Of a DNA stretch of 64,000 nucleotides, positions 46,688 to 58,323 are shown piece after piece (the first letter of the stretch is position 1; each line of letters starts with the position of its first letter). A program made the position numbers and the translations under genes. The stretch lies in NCBI GenBank assembly GCA_010645155.1, contig CM021322.1:11867841-11931840 (forward strand). Direction: 5' to 3'. This DNA comes from Tigriopus japonicus (lineage: Eukaryota; Arthropoda; Copepoda; Harpacticoida; Harpacticidae). A model generated the notes under the pieces. The model worked only from the letters and a program-made list of their open reading frames with translations. It was not told the DNA's origin and did no database searches.

Positions 46688-47162
46688 GATGTGCGGCTTT
46701 TAGATCCAACTGAAACAGCACTATGATGATTATACTATTGATGTGATTTCTATGGCCACTTTGGCTAGATCTTATTCTTGACGTGTTATCTGATAAAAGA
46801 GAACCTAATTTTGATTCAACTTTGTAACTTGAGCAGATTCAACCCGTTGGCTCCTTGGCTAGGAATTGAAGGACAAATTGGGTAGGCTGTGTTTAGGGAT
46901 GGCACAGGGTGTCGAAAAATCAATATTTTTCATCTTCAGCAATAACGTTTAACAGACAGGACGATAATTTTCCGTGTTGCTTGTTGATTTTAATTGAAAT
47001 TTAAAAAAAAATCCCAAAAAATAAGAGTTGAGGATATGGTTGCCCTAAAAGGGTCTTGAAGACATTCTGCTTGGGTGCCCTCTCGTTCTCGAAATTGGTG
47101 AACTCTCGAATTAAAGCTAGTGATAGATAAGAGCTCTCAAGTATAGAGTGAAATCATGAGAT
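46688..47162. other. 3' flank of the coiled-coil gene
   Basis: Should include its 3' UTR. No canonical AATAAA is obvious close to the stop. No other gene seen. Confidence 0.4.
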
Positions 47163-47826
47163 GTGACCTCTTGCGGGCGCAGGCGTTCAGACTCAAAAAG
47201 CAAAATTTCATAACAATAATTTTTTATTAAAGCCATTTTTCGACCATAAGGAGTTGTTCAATTGTGTCGACAACTTTTTTCAAAAATGAGGACCGTGATA
47301 AGATCACGTACTTGGTCAAGTGCCATGACTTTCAATGTCGTTATTCAATGTCACGAGTATCATAATGAAGATATTTTCTTTTGGTGTGCACTTTGAATTA
47401 GCTACTAACTATATTAAATCCCTTAAAACCACAAAACACTAATTAATATAGTTATATGAGTTAATTTAAAATGCACACACTTGCAAAATATCTTGTTATG
47501 AAACTCTGACATTTAAAATGACATTAAAAGTCTTGAAACACTTTCATAGAGCAAAGCTAAGCAATGACACATCAAAGAATATTCAAGAATGGACAAAATG
47601 GGTACTTTTAACATCAATTTCTTCAATTATTGAAAACTTAGATTCATTGATTAAACTTTAAAAACTGTTCAATCTTATCGTGAGCCTCATTTTTGAGCAA
47701 AGTTGTCGGCACAATTGGACAATTCCTGATCGAAAAATGGCTATAATCAAAAGTTATTGTGGGAAATTTTGCTCCTTGGGTCTGAACGCCTGCGAACGAA
47801 CGCCTGCGCCCGCAAAGGGTCGCACA
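47163..47826. mobile_element. foldback element with about 150-bp inverted arms
   Basis: The left arm, 47163 to about 47315, runs tgcgggcgcaggcgttcaga, caaaattt, agccatttttcga, tcaattgtg, cgacaactt, tcaaaaatgagg, gataagat. The reverse complement of about 47665-47826 repeats these blocks in the same order. The right tip carries an extra duplicated gcaggcgttcg. Around 340 bp of spacer separates the arms and no transposase is present. Long imperfect arms suit a foldback or MITE-like DNA element. Confidence 0.7.
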
Positions 47827-47989
47827 GTAGTTTTGGTAGTGAATGTCTAATCTCGGTATAAATGACATTTTGTAGAGATTTTTGTATTTTGGGTTCATTG
47901 TGGGTGCACTGTTGAGCATTGGTCTTCCATTTATTTTCTTCAAATTTGCCTGAATTTTTTTCTGACAAATGTTCGAGAAAATATTCATT

Positions 47990-50900
47990 TTTTCCTTGAA
48001 ACAGCCAATTTTTTTAAAAAAATGAGGAAACGGAGAAAATTTTTTAAAATATTTTATATTAAAAAAAGATTATTTCCGGGCACCACTCATCACAAAGTGA
48101 TTTTTTAGATATTTTTGAACACAATGATATCGTAGGTGAGCTCTGAAAGACTCGAAATATGAAGCAAATTCAAATTTAAGATGGAAGCTGCAATTTTGGC
48201 GACAAGTTCAGCATGGCTCTGAAATCAAGAGACTTTGCCCCTGTTTTGTCTCCATCTAGTAGCGATTTTTGTAACCTTCCGTTAAACCTCTTCATTCCAT
48301 CAGCTTACCGCACCACCCTGTATTACCAACACTTTAAGTAATTCTGGCCTGTCTGCCAACCAATTAGAGCAGACTAAGGGGATTTTCATTTGGTTACCAT
48401 CAGTCACCTACCACTCGTGTTCTCATCTTGAGTGCGTGGGGCTCGATTTGTGAAATTCACCGCGCAAGTGAGTTAGTTGGCGCACCAAAGACGCTTTAAA
48501 AGCCCCTCTCGGAAATTTGCCATCATCGCCAATTATCGCATTCGCCATACACTCAAGCGTTCAAGGTTCCGATCGCGAAATCTTATTCATACAACATCAT
48601 TCTTCCAACCACAGAAGAGCATTGCTGGATGTAATGTTGGGATAGATGTGTGTGTATGCACTATGTATATGTACAGTATAGTACGGAAAGAAAGAGGATT
48701 TGCAAATACTTTTTATTGCATGGACATTAGTGCAGACCTTGATCGTGTGATGGCGTTTTTCGAACATAATTCAACCTTTGATAGTAGATTGGTGTCTAAA
48801 ATTACTTTCAACTAACCATGACTGATGAATGGTGATGAGCCGTCAGGATAGCATTCCATGATCAATGGACAATTTGGTCGGATCTCGACACCCTTCATCA
48901 ACACATTCAGAGCTAAGTTTTGGCTGAAAAATAACTGCATGCGGGATCCTGGGTAACGCCGAAGTTGCATTTTATACACGATTTTTACACGAACTAGCTC
49001 ATGCAACAAGAATGTTGGACTTAAAAGTATGCTGAGCGAGCGAGATCAACTTGGTAGGATTCCTAATTTTATGGCACCATTGAGCAAGTTTTTGGGTCGG
49101 AGACATGCCTCAATTCCTCGGTTGGAATGACAGTTGTTTGAAAAGGGAAATGTCCCGCTGCCAATAGTTGAGATGACGATGATGATGGCGATGGTCTTTG
49201 TGCAAAATTTGATTTGTCATTCCAGCCATTGATTTGCACTGAATTTCCGTCAAGGTCCCCTTCCGTCACTCTTCATGCCATTGTCTGTGGACTTCTAGAT
49301 CGCGGGACATTTCCCCATGGACCCGTTCATACTGAAGGTGGAAGGCATTCGAGCCCTCCAAAGCTTCAGAGTTCCTGGATGGATCAGTAGCAAGAGTAAG
49401 TTCATCGCTACGGTGTCGTATTTTTTTACTAGAGCTATTTTCACGTGGCCAAATGTGCGAGTTAAAAGGCAAGCCAGCCCTTCTCATTCATGAGGAAATT
49501 GCAGGGACGGAATTCTGTGCTGCCAAGACTATTGGGAGCCAACCCCCTCTCTCAAAATCCAATTAATTCTCTGTTGCATCCCGCAGAAACGTTGGTTGAG
49601 CGAAAATTATCATTTTTTTGAACAAGTAAAAAATAAATTAGACTGGATGGTTTTCGTTCTTTCATTCCGTTTACCATGGTGCATTTTATCGAGTCGTAAC
49701 TGTTCCAACAGTTCTCTATGAGTTACAGTTGTGCAATTCAGGAAATGACATTTGAATGCTAGCTAGTACATCAGTAGTGTTCTTTCTAAAGATTTGAGGC
49801 TCCCATTCGACAATTTCTTCACGAGAAAGAGAATATTGCTCTTTGGCACGAAGACCCCGCCTCAAGATCCTCGCCTCTTAGTTCCTACTTTAGGCAGGGG
49901 TTTGTTTCCAAAGGTTTTTCTTCCTGTATTTCTCTTGCGCCTTCCAGGGTTGCCAAAGAGACAACAATGATTTATGCCTGACATAAACAAAGACATAGTT
50001 CCGCTATTGACAGGCAGCTTCATTCAAAAACAAAAGAGCAAAGTGGCTTGGTATTATGTTGAACCAACGGAAGTGTATTCTTTTTCTCTTTGGATCTGCA
50101 ATTATATGCCATTTGGCAAACGGAAATATTGGCAGTCCTGTGGGATTGCAGAAGTTGAAGGTCGCATGAATTTCGTCTGAATTTAATGTCAAGGCCTCCG
50201 TGAATGAACGACACGATCCAACCGACCAACCTACCAAAGCTGAGTATCAATCTCTTTGCTGGGATCTCGAGCACAACAACGACAATTAGGATCATCATAG
50301 ATAGAGACCGGATGTTCATGTGATTTCTTAAAAGTTAAAGAAAAATCTGCAATCGGTTCCAACGGCATAAATTTGGTGCTCAGCGCACCCATGTTATCAA
50401 TTGAAATGCCAGTCCCTGCAATATTCTTTTTTTAGAAAAAAAAGTAAATCAAATCAAATTTCTAGCATTATATTCTTGGCTGCTACCATTAACTTCCATG
50501 AGACTATACTGTTGGTGGGTTGATCGGTGTTTGGGTGGGTTTGGGTGGAGGCCTTCCATCCGTATCATTAGTATGTTCTGAGCTTACAACAACACAACAG
50601 AGTTAGCCGTGTTCACGAGGCAAAAAGCCAACCTGATGATTGGTGTTGTTGACGTTTGGCGGAGGTGTCATTGAGGTCCTCGAGTCATGAAAGAAGGACC
50701 AAGTCGAGCAAGGCGGAACTAAAGAGCCATTGTTCCATTGTGTGTGTGCTCACGTCTCAATTGGACCTGTGGTCGGGGCATATTATCCCCACTCATAAGT
50801 ATTGTAATTATGAAACGACTTCACGCACCATTTCGGCACGATTCAAGATTCCGTTTTTCAAGTTCGATTTGGGCTTCTTAGCTTCTTAGATTTTGTTTTC

Positions 50901-53900
50901 CCCGAACTGTGTTTGTTTTTTAGGGCTTTTTCCATTAGAAATACGATTGCATGTGGATTTACCAGAACGTCGTTTGGCTTTCAGGTCGCTTTAGTCGTTA
51001 TCTCGAGTCACGATTTAGCTTTTTGGCGGCGTGTCAGAGTTGTTGAAAATATCTTTCACTGCAACTCGAGTTCATGATGACGGCAGCATTCAGGAAGTAA
51101 GTCTAATGATGGTGAGTGGATATGAAGATGGCATGTTATTAGTGGCTTATCAAAGATGCTTGTCATTATGGCCACGTTATCATTCAGATCTGGAGCTACT
51201 ATTGTCTGACTTTAATCTTTGGCAAAAAAGTTTAGTGATCCTACTTCTCCATTCAGCATTCGTGCCCTTCCTAAAACTTTTTTTGATTCATTTTGTGTTG
51301 ATTGGAGTTTCTCAAGTAAAGTAGACGAAAATGCCTAATCTGCCTTTAACAGAGAAACAGAGGTGGTCTTGCACTTTGAAATTGTTAATCTCGCCAGGAA
51401 TATCAGCATACAAATATCGTCCTTAAACACCGCCTCCGTCTCCCAGATATGAAAAAATCCTCCTTCGTTGAATCTAAATATGTTCCGAGTCCACGAGAAA
51501 GAGAGATATGAGTACGTTCGCACGTGGAATACTCCACTTGATAACTGTCGCGCCTTTGCAAACTTGGGATTGAAAAACTTCCACTCTTACGCTCCAGAAT
51601 TAGAGTTGTCTTAAATGTGTTGGTGTGTCATGGAAATGGCGGATATTTTTTCTTCTTCTCCACCAGATATCAAGAGCATCTTGGTTGCTCTGCTCTGCTG
51701 GGAGGGGTTTGATGATGAAGATGATGGTGATGAACCTTGAAACCTTTTCTCAAGTGTGTCCCTTGAAAAAGATCTTCGTCCACTTCCTCAGACTGCTCTA
51801 TGTATCCCCTATCTCGAATTCGACAAACAAAGAGCAGTAAATTTACTTGAATTTAGAGCCTCAACCACCCCGATGTCACATTTGAAATCCCCATCTGGCA
51901 TTTCCAAACCAACCACCAAAAACGGATGGAGGTTCTAAGGACACGTTACGGCAAATTATGTCTCGTTCCCACCCACTTGTGACATTAGCATTGGGTCATG
52001 CTGGGATCAAACATTAAAACGTCAAGTAAATATAATGCCTTTTAAAAACAAGGTGTCGTTTTTGTAGCAATAATATCATCAAACTTGTCGACAGTCACAT
52101 GTGATTGACAGCCGAGCTAATTCAAGGACCACTTGTTAAAACTTGTCAAAACCGTTTCGGTGGTTGATGATAACTCTTTGATTTATGGTGCAATGTGGTT
52201 ATCCGAGACAAGCTATTTATGAAACATAGTTTGAAACACTATGGTCATCCAATATATCAAGCAAACTCTAGAGAATTGGAGAAGTCGAGGAACTCAGAAA
52301 GAGTGCTTTTGATGAATCACTCTGGTTTGAAATTGTTTTTGAAAGAAGTCTTCCATTTCTTGAAAGAGAAACGAATAATGCGTTTAAGGCTGATTTTGCC
52401 AGATTTGAAAGACTGAGGGCCGCAACAAAAATGACGAACCAACAAAAAAAAACAGATGAAGTACTTGAGAGTTCTTGATTCAAGGGATCAAGGAACAAAA
52501 TCGAAGACAACGTGGTTAAGAAATTAGTCGTCCTTGGAAGAATCCAGATCCCAAACGTCGTTCACGACGATTTTTCGTGAAATTGATTCAAGTCCATCAA
52601 TTTTTGGGGGAGAAGAACCTCCTGTCTGTGTCTCAATCCTCTAGATAGATCCCTGTCAAAAACGGAATCCATCATCATCATTATCACATTGGTTTACCGA
52701 CAAGTTCAAGCAAAGAGATGGACCAGATTAACCTCGAGATTGATCCCCTATCTCTCGTCGTCTGTGTTTCATTGTGACATGAAAACCAAAATATCAAGTT
52801 TGATTGGTGACCGTGAAATGCTGTAGTAGTAGGTAATGCAATCGCTAATGTCACGGGTTCATTTGTGCGTTTCGTTCCGAGATAGAATTGAAAGCGTTCA
52901 AGCGGAGAACGAACGACTTGGAACAATCTCTCATCCGGTCCAATCAGCGTTGTCATTTTTATTTGCGGTTTCCCCTGAAGACGCTTGAACCTTCGACTAA
53001 TATGATTTCCGACTCCTTAAGACAAATCAACGACATTCATCGGCAATCAAATGTTTTGTTTTCAATTTGACACGCAAGGACGACATTTTGTACAAAAGTC
53101 TCTCTGTCTCAACCCGTCGAGCTGATTTTCCCTCTTTCTTGGCAAAGATTGAGTATGAAATGCGAAGATATAATATCCCAGAATTTAATCTTGAACGTGT
53201 GTGAATAATTTCCAAGGACTCTGTTTCCGAGGATTGTCCATCCCACCGTCACGGCACAATGACTCCATTTTCTCACGTGACATGATCACGACGTGACGAC
53301 CATTCAACGACGAGGTTGTTGCCAAGAAACGTTTCGTTTCCAAGATCTCCCAGACTCGATCTACATAGAAGAATTCGACCTCTAATGGAATTCAGGGAAG
53401 TTCGCGTCATCATTGTTAGGCACACTCTCATTAATTTTGTCAATGGCGGGAATCATCCGAGGTATTGTCAAGATTTTTCATTGGCGCCATCAAGTGAGTT
53501 TTCTTAATGCCCAAGGATTTGTTTTAGTTAATTAGATTTCCGTCCAAAAGCTCCGTCTGGCCTTCACCGATTCGGAGGGAGGAGGTTCATTCAAACTACT
53601 CGCAGTTTTTTTTTAAATGCTGAAGAAGAGTCAAGGATAAGTGTTGCAAGGGAATAATGTGAACGTAGTAGAGCGCTAGCTAGTAGCTGTGACATATGAT
53701 TGATCCCATCGAATCCATGCCGAGCCAGACAAGTAATACTTTCCCAAAGCACGTCTGTGCCTTCTTCAGTTTGCTTTGCAAAAGCTTCGAGTGTTTTTGG
53801 CTTTTTTTCGCGTTGCCTTTGATCCATTGAAATGCCAGGCAGCGTGTGTTCTTTCGTTCGTTCGCTCGGTGTATTTAGTATTATTTTGAGTCGTTTTCCG

Positions 53901-54165
53901 CAGGAAGGAAGTAAATCCAGCAACAATGGCAAGTACAATCGATCCACCAACAACAGCACGAGCTACGTACATATCATCCAAAGGCAGCTATAATTGCAGC
54001 CATTCAAGCACTTCCAATGGAGATCATCATCATCATGCCAACCACAACTTTTGCCGTTGTGTTGGTGTTGCTGGAAGCGACAATATGAGGCAAGAACCAC
54101 TGAATTTCACTGGACTTGGAGGCTAACGAAAAAAAAATCATGATTTCCAGTAGGAACAAATCAAC
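47990..54165. other. gene-poor interval, no gene recognised
   Basis: About 6 kb with only short frames on both strands, for example 48477-48815, 49266-49487, 51031-51324 and 53591-53959. None has a recognisable domain or credible splice chain. Parts could be 5' exons or UTRs of genes outside the window, or regulatory DNA for the neighbours. I cannot support a feature. Confidence 0.45.
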
Positions 54166-54169
54166 TATG

Positions 54170-54470
54170 TTTTTCTGCAAATGAAACCTTGCCTATGTTG
54201 ATTTGAATACGTATTTCAATTTTCAGCTCAATCGAACGTCTGAATCAAAAGTTATACTTTCTCAAAATTCAGTGCAAATCCTACCGAGAATGAATAAATT
54301 CGCCCTTTTCTGGTAAATGTTTTTCCACAAATGGGCGAACTCATTCATTCTATGCTCTCTTCAGTACATAAGTTTGAGAAGGCATAACTTTTTACTCTGG
54401 CATTTGATTGAGCTGAAAATTGAAATACGTTATCTAATGAATACAAGTCAGGTCTCGTTTGCAGAAGAAG
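54170..54470. mobile_element. 300-bp near-perfect palindrome (foldback MITE)
   Basis: The left arm, about 54170-54315, carries ttctgcaaatga, tacgtatttcaattttcagc, tcaatc, aaaagttat, ttctcaaa, gaatgaat and ttcgccc. The reverse complement of about 54325-54470 gives the same blocks in the same order. Only about 15 bp separates the arms, so the transcript or single strand would fold into one long hairpin. It is noncoding and has no internal transposase. Confidence 0.8.
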
Positions 54471-54556
54471 GCAATTGAATCAATCCTTCTGGAAACCATA
54501 ATTCTCATTGCTAGCCTCCCACTCCATGATTTCCGTGCTTCTTGTATGAGGATACT

Positions 54557-54588
54557 CGTTGTCGTTGTTGTTGTTGTTGTTGTTGTTG
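54557..54588. repeat. (GTT)n microsatellite
   Basis: About ten GTT units with one interruption (gtc). Confidence 0.9.
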
Positions 54589-55324
54589 CCTTTTAGGTAT
54601 TTGAGTGTCCTGTCAATGCTGCGCTGAGGGATAATAATGGAGGAAGATGAGGTTTGCCGGAGAGGATGAGAATTTTTCACCCAGGGTTGCCTCGAAGATT
54701 TGAACGCGGGCGAAGGAACGAAGAGCGTCAAGTTGGTCTGATTTCAAGGTGGCTTATGGCATTGAGGAACGTTCGTCTATTCATCCAAGCGAATAAGAAA
54801 CCAATTAACTCGTCCATGCGTCACACATTCAGAGTCATTGCCATGTTACTCGCGTTTCAATACGAGGCGAGCCAGACCATAATTCGATGATTTTTGACGC
54901 ACGTGTTGTATGTAGTACAGTAGTTGTAAGCCAGCCAACCAACCATTGGATCAACCAACCACAGACCAGACGAAGGGATGCACCTTTCAACACCTTTCAT
55001 GAATGACCTGAAGGTGGCCAAAGGTCAAGGAATGATTAATTAACTCTCCGTTTGCGCGTTTTTGTGCGTTTTTCGATCAGTTCGAATATGTCGTACAAAA
55101 GATTTTGTGTAATTTATTGTTTATTGTTCTAAAAGCTCTAGCACTCCCTGGGGTGCATAGTGAGCATAAAAAGGGAAAAAGTAAAAATTTCAATCTTGAA
55201 AGAAAAGAAATGAAAAAAAAAACATGATGAATCAAGTTCACAGCATCAATACATAAGCGCAAAGATGCACACAATCAAAGAGTAATGCGAATGAGGAAGG
55301 GCATTAAACTTGAATGAGCCACAT

Positions 55325-55900
55325 CTATGATAAGTCAAGCGATAAAAACATACTAAGATTGCATGATTCCAATTCACTTCTAAACTCTAAAAAAGTTCCA
55401 GCCTCACGAATCTTTAAATCAATTTCATTCCAAGGGTTCAACACTCTAAGGGCGAAACAGGAGCTTCGTATTCGGGACCTAATGAGTGGTCGACGTATTA
55501 GGTGTTTGGTTCCACTGCGCAGGTTTTTCAATGATTGTTCTGAGCCGTCCAACAATCTCTTTAATCCTTCGGCTTTTTCAAGGTTTAATTCAAGTGTGCC
55601 AGCCCGAACTTTGTAGACTGTATGCAGATCAAACTTGAGTCGTCTCAATTCCAGCGAGTCGAGGGACAATCCCTTCAAGCGGGATTCATAGGAAAGTTCC
55701 CCCACACTTGGGACGAGGCGTGTAAATTTCCGCTGAACTGCTTCGATCTTCAAAATATCCTTCTTGAATGGCGGGGACCAAACTGATGTCAAGTTTTCTA
55801 GAAGTGGTCGAATGTAAGTCTTGAAGAGGCGCATCATAACAGTTTTGTTTCGAGAAATGAAGTTCCGTTTTAATATGCCGATAATTTGTCTGTAAAAAAT
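55325..55900 (-). mobile_element. CR1/L2-like LINE reverse transcriptase 3' fragment
   Basis: The minus-strand translation reads RQIIGILKRNFISRNKTVMM, then RLFKTYIRPLLENLTSVWSP, then KKDILKIEAVQRKFTRLVPS, LSYESRLKGLSLDSLELRRL and KFDLHTVYKVRAG. This is the standard order of the reverse-transcriptase C-terminus of CR1/L2/Rex-type non-LTR elements (LFKTxVRPxLEYxxxVWSP, IExVQRRFT, LSYExRLxxLxLxSLExRR). The frame is open for 171 codons to a stop at 55325, so this is a fairly young, 5'-truncated copy. No endonuclease domain is present. Confidence 0.88.
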
Positions 55901-56660
55901 GGAGAGCCAAAAAACATCCCAAGAGACCTCTTTGCTGACGTTGGCTTATGAGGGAGAAAAGTTGCTCTACTTGGAAATTTTAAAGTTGTATCAAAAATAT
56001 TGCCAAAAAGAATGAAACTTGGTTGATATAGATTGTTATTTTTAAGAGCCCTTGGTGTTTTTAAGTTGGCATCACCATTAATCGCCAATTTTGTTCCCTG
56101 GTGGATGATGAATGAAAGGCGAATGTTTATGTGATAATGGTTTAACTTTGAATCGAGGAACACTGCCGATACAGCTTATGGAACAATAAAACTGCCATTT
56201 CGTCGATCTCGACAATCAGTAACTTTAGAGGTGTCGCTAAATCTTGTCAGTTCCAGTCATCATCTGTGTAACTAACTTGAATACTTGATCAAGATTGCAA
56301 GATCTTAGCTCTTGGTAAGATTCTGATCTCATATGGCACTCCCGGATTGTGTTTCCTATTTCGTTGTTCCTAACTTGATATCTGTATTACCACGATCTCT
56401 ACACGGTCTCTATGCCGCACGACGTACTTTGCATGCGCATATGAGCCTGTAATGCCTACCAACAACCAAACACTTTACTCCTTAGGTTCAAACAGATTCA
56501 TACCAGGGCACGGATCATCATCATCATCATCTTTCTTGAGACCGATTGGATGGAGTTTTGCGCCCTGATCGTGCGTGGCCAAGGGAGGCAAAAGAGCGCC
56601 ATGACGCTCATGACGCGCCTGGTTTGGTGCCTCAGATGCTTTGGAGGGTGCCAAGAGAAC
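55901..56660. other. intergenic, 5' flank of the spatzle-like gene
   Basis: No gene seen. A frame at 56475-56777 (minus) overlaps the spatzle-like promoter in antisense and is not supported. Confidence 0.4.
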
Positions 56661-56671
56661 ACGGAAAGGAG

Positions 56672-56678
56672 TATAAAA
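56672..56678 (+). promoter_or_regulatory. TATA box of the spatzle-like gene
   Basis: TATAAAA lies about 80 bp before the start codon. A cagttcg initiator-like site lies around 56704, about 30 bp downstream, the expected TATA-to-start distance. Confidence 0.6.
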
Positions 56679-56753
56679 TGATTCTGCGGACCGAGAATCG
56701 ATGCAGTTCGCTTCGCCTAGTCTCTCAAATCTCACAGCAGCAAAACAGCAACC

Positions 56754-58323
56754 ATGGTTTTTAAGCTGGTAAGACACACAACCAAAAATTACTCTTTTTC
56801 TTTCACTTTATTTGAGATTGATTTATTGGCCTTTAAAAAAGACCAAAGTAAGGAAACCTTTTTGACAATGTTTTATCCTCAATATGATGGTTGAGGTAGT
56901 TTTTGATTTGTAAAAGCTTTAAAAAACACCCCCGAAAATTTCCTGCTTGAAACATTAGAACGTGCTCTTTGATTTTTTTTTGTTTTTGGCAATTTCAAAA
57001 GCGATCCTCGATCTCAATAGTTTGAGTTTGTGGCTCCAATTGTTTATCGAGAAAATGGTTGGTAGGACTAGTCTTTATGAAAATCTAATGCTCGGCCCAC
57101 CAATATTCGTGACAAGGGAAATTGTGCACTTTTTCAAAACTCCTCAAACGACCTTGCGATGATGAATAACGATCGCAATGATGAATAACGACATTGGCAA
57201 ATGCATGACCGGAACTTTGGTCACGGAGATTTGAACGCAAATTCAAAAGTATGAGATGGAGTTTCAAACCCTCCGTTTTTTGTTTGCAACATCCGACATC
57301 TATCCCGAAATACCATATGGTAACCGAGGGTATGATGATCTTTCGATTGGCCAGATGATATCCCTGTCTTTGAACTTATGTACTTCTATCAAGCAAGCCA
57401 GCAAGCTGACGCAGTCTCACACAGAACAATGATCGCGTCAAAATTGCGTCACCGAAAAGAAAAGAAATAACCTCCCTCATCATCGTATTTCTCAAACAAC
57501 GTGGATTCTGATCGCTCCAGATTGTTTCAATGCGTATTGTTTTTCTTTGTAGGTAACCGCTTTTGTGGTTCCCTTGGCTACTATTGTCTTGGCAGCCACT
57601 CCAGGACCCTACCATCCCCCTCCCACTCCCTATGCTCCCCATGCTCCTCCTCCCCACCACCCAGAACCTGTGTACGCCGACCCTCACCACGCCCCACCTC
57701 ATCATCCTGCCCCACATGCTCCTCATGGGTATTGCGATCCCAAAGCCCCACCCAAGTGCGCCCAACACTCCGACCTTCCCTTCTGCTTGGAGGACCCCGA
57801 GTATCCCGATTATGAGATCGCCAACAAGATCAGCCAAGATCCCATCTTCCTGAAGAAGTACTCCGATGTGCCCGACCAATCTGCTGATGATCTGGTTGAG
57901 CATATCACCAAGTACCAGGAGGATGCCTTCGATTACGCTTACTACACCGGTGCCTCCAAGGGACCCTCTCCTTTCGACCTCTCCCATTGGGCGGGACCTG
58001 AGGGCTACCTCTGCCCCTCCCAAGTGGACTACGCCAAAATCAAGCGGGCCGTGAATGTGGAGGGATACTGGCGTATTATCCTCCAGCACGTTCCCAAAGA
58101 ATACGGCTACGGTCACTACAACTACACCCAAACCACCCGCCTTGAGACCTGCCTCACCCCCGACAGTGCCTGTCGTCTCCTTGCTCCCTGTTACAACTCC
58201 AAGTGTACCCAAAAGTACGTGTACCACCGCATGGTGTCAGTGGATCCTTGTGATCCTTACCGTGGGTTCTTCATTGATACCTACAAGCTCCCATCCGCTT
58301 GCTCTTGCCATGTGCCCCAATAA
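56754..58323 (+). CDS. spz: spatzle-like secreted cystine-knot ligand
   Basis: Exons 56754-56768 (five codons, MVFKL) and 57553-58323 join at phase 0 to 261 residues. The signal peptide (MVFKLVTAFVVPLATIVLAA) is split by the 784-bp intron. Next comes a Pro/His-rich stretch (HPPPTPYAPHAPPPHHPEPV), then ALP-type FCLEDPEYPDYEI spacing. The cystine-knot domain has Cys in GYLCPS, LETCLTPDSACRLLAPCYNSKC and the terminal SACSCHV. Spatzle-family ligands are cleaved outside the cell and bind Toll receptors in immunity and development. Conserved cysteines, the YVYHRMVSVDPCDP strand and CSCHV support the call; the subtype is uncertain. Codon use is markedly GC-ending compared with neighbours, suggesting high expression. 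A likely ATTAAA signal is near 58813. Confidence 0.88.

Noticed and set aside
48477..48815. 112-codon plus-strand ORF in the gene-poor interval
   Set aside because: No recognisable domain or signal peptide, and composition shifts midway as in noncoding sequence.
57376..58227. 283-codon minus-strand ORF
   Set aside because: It is antisense to the spatzle-like exon; the frame is open because of the GC-ending codons of the real gene. Val/Gly-rich composition and no motif.
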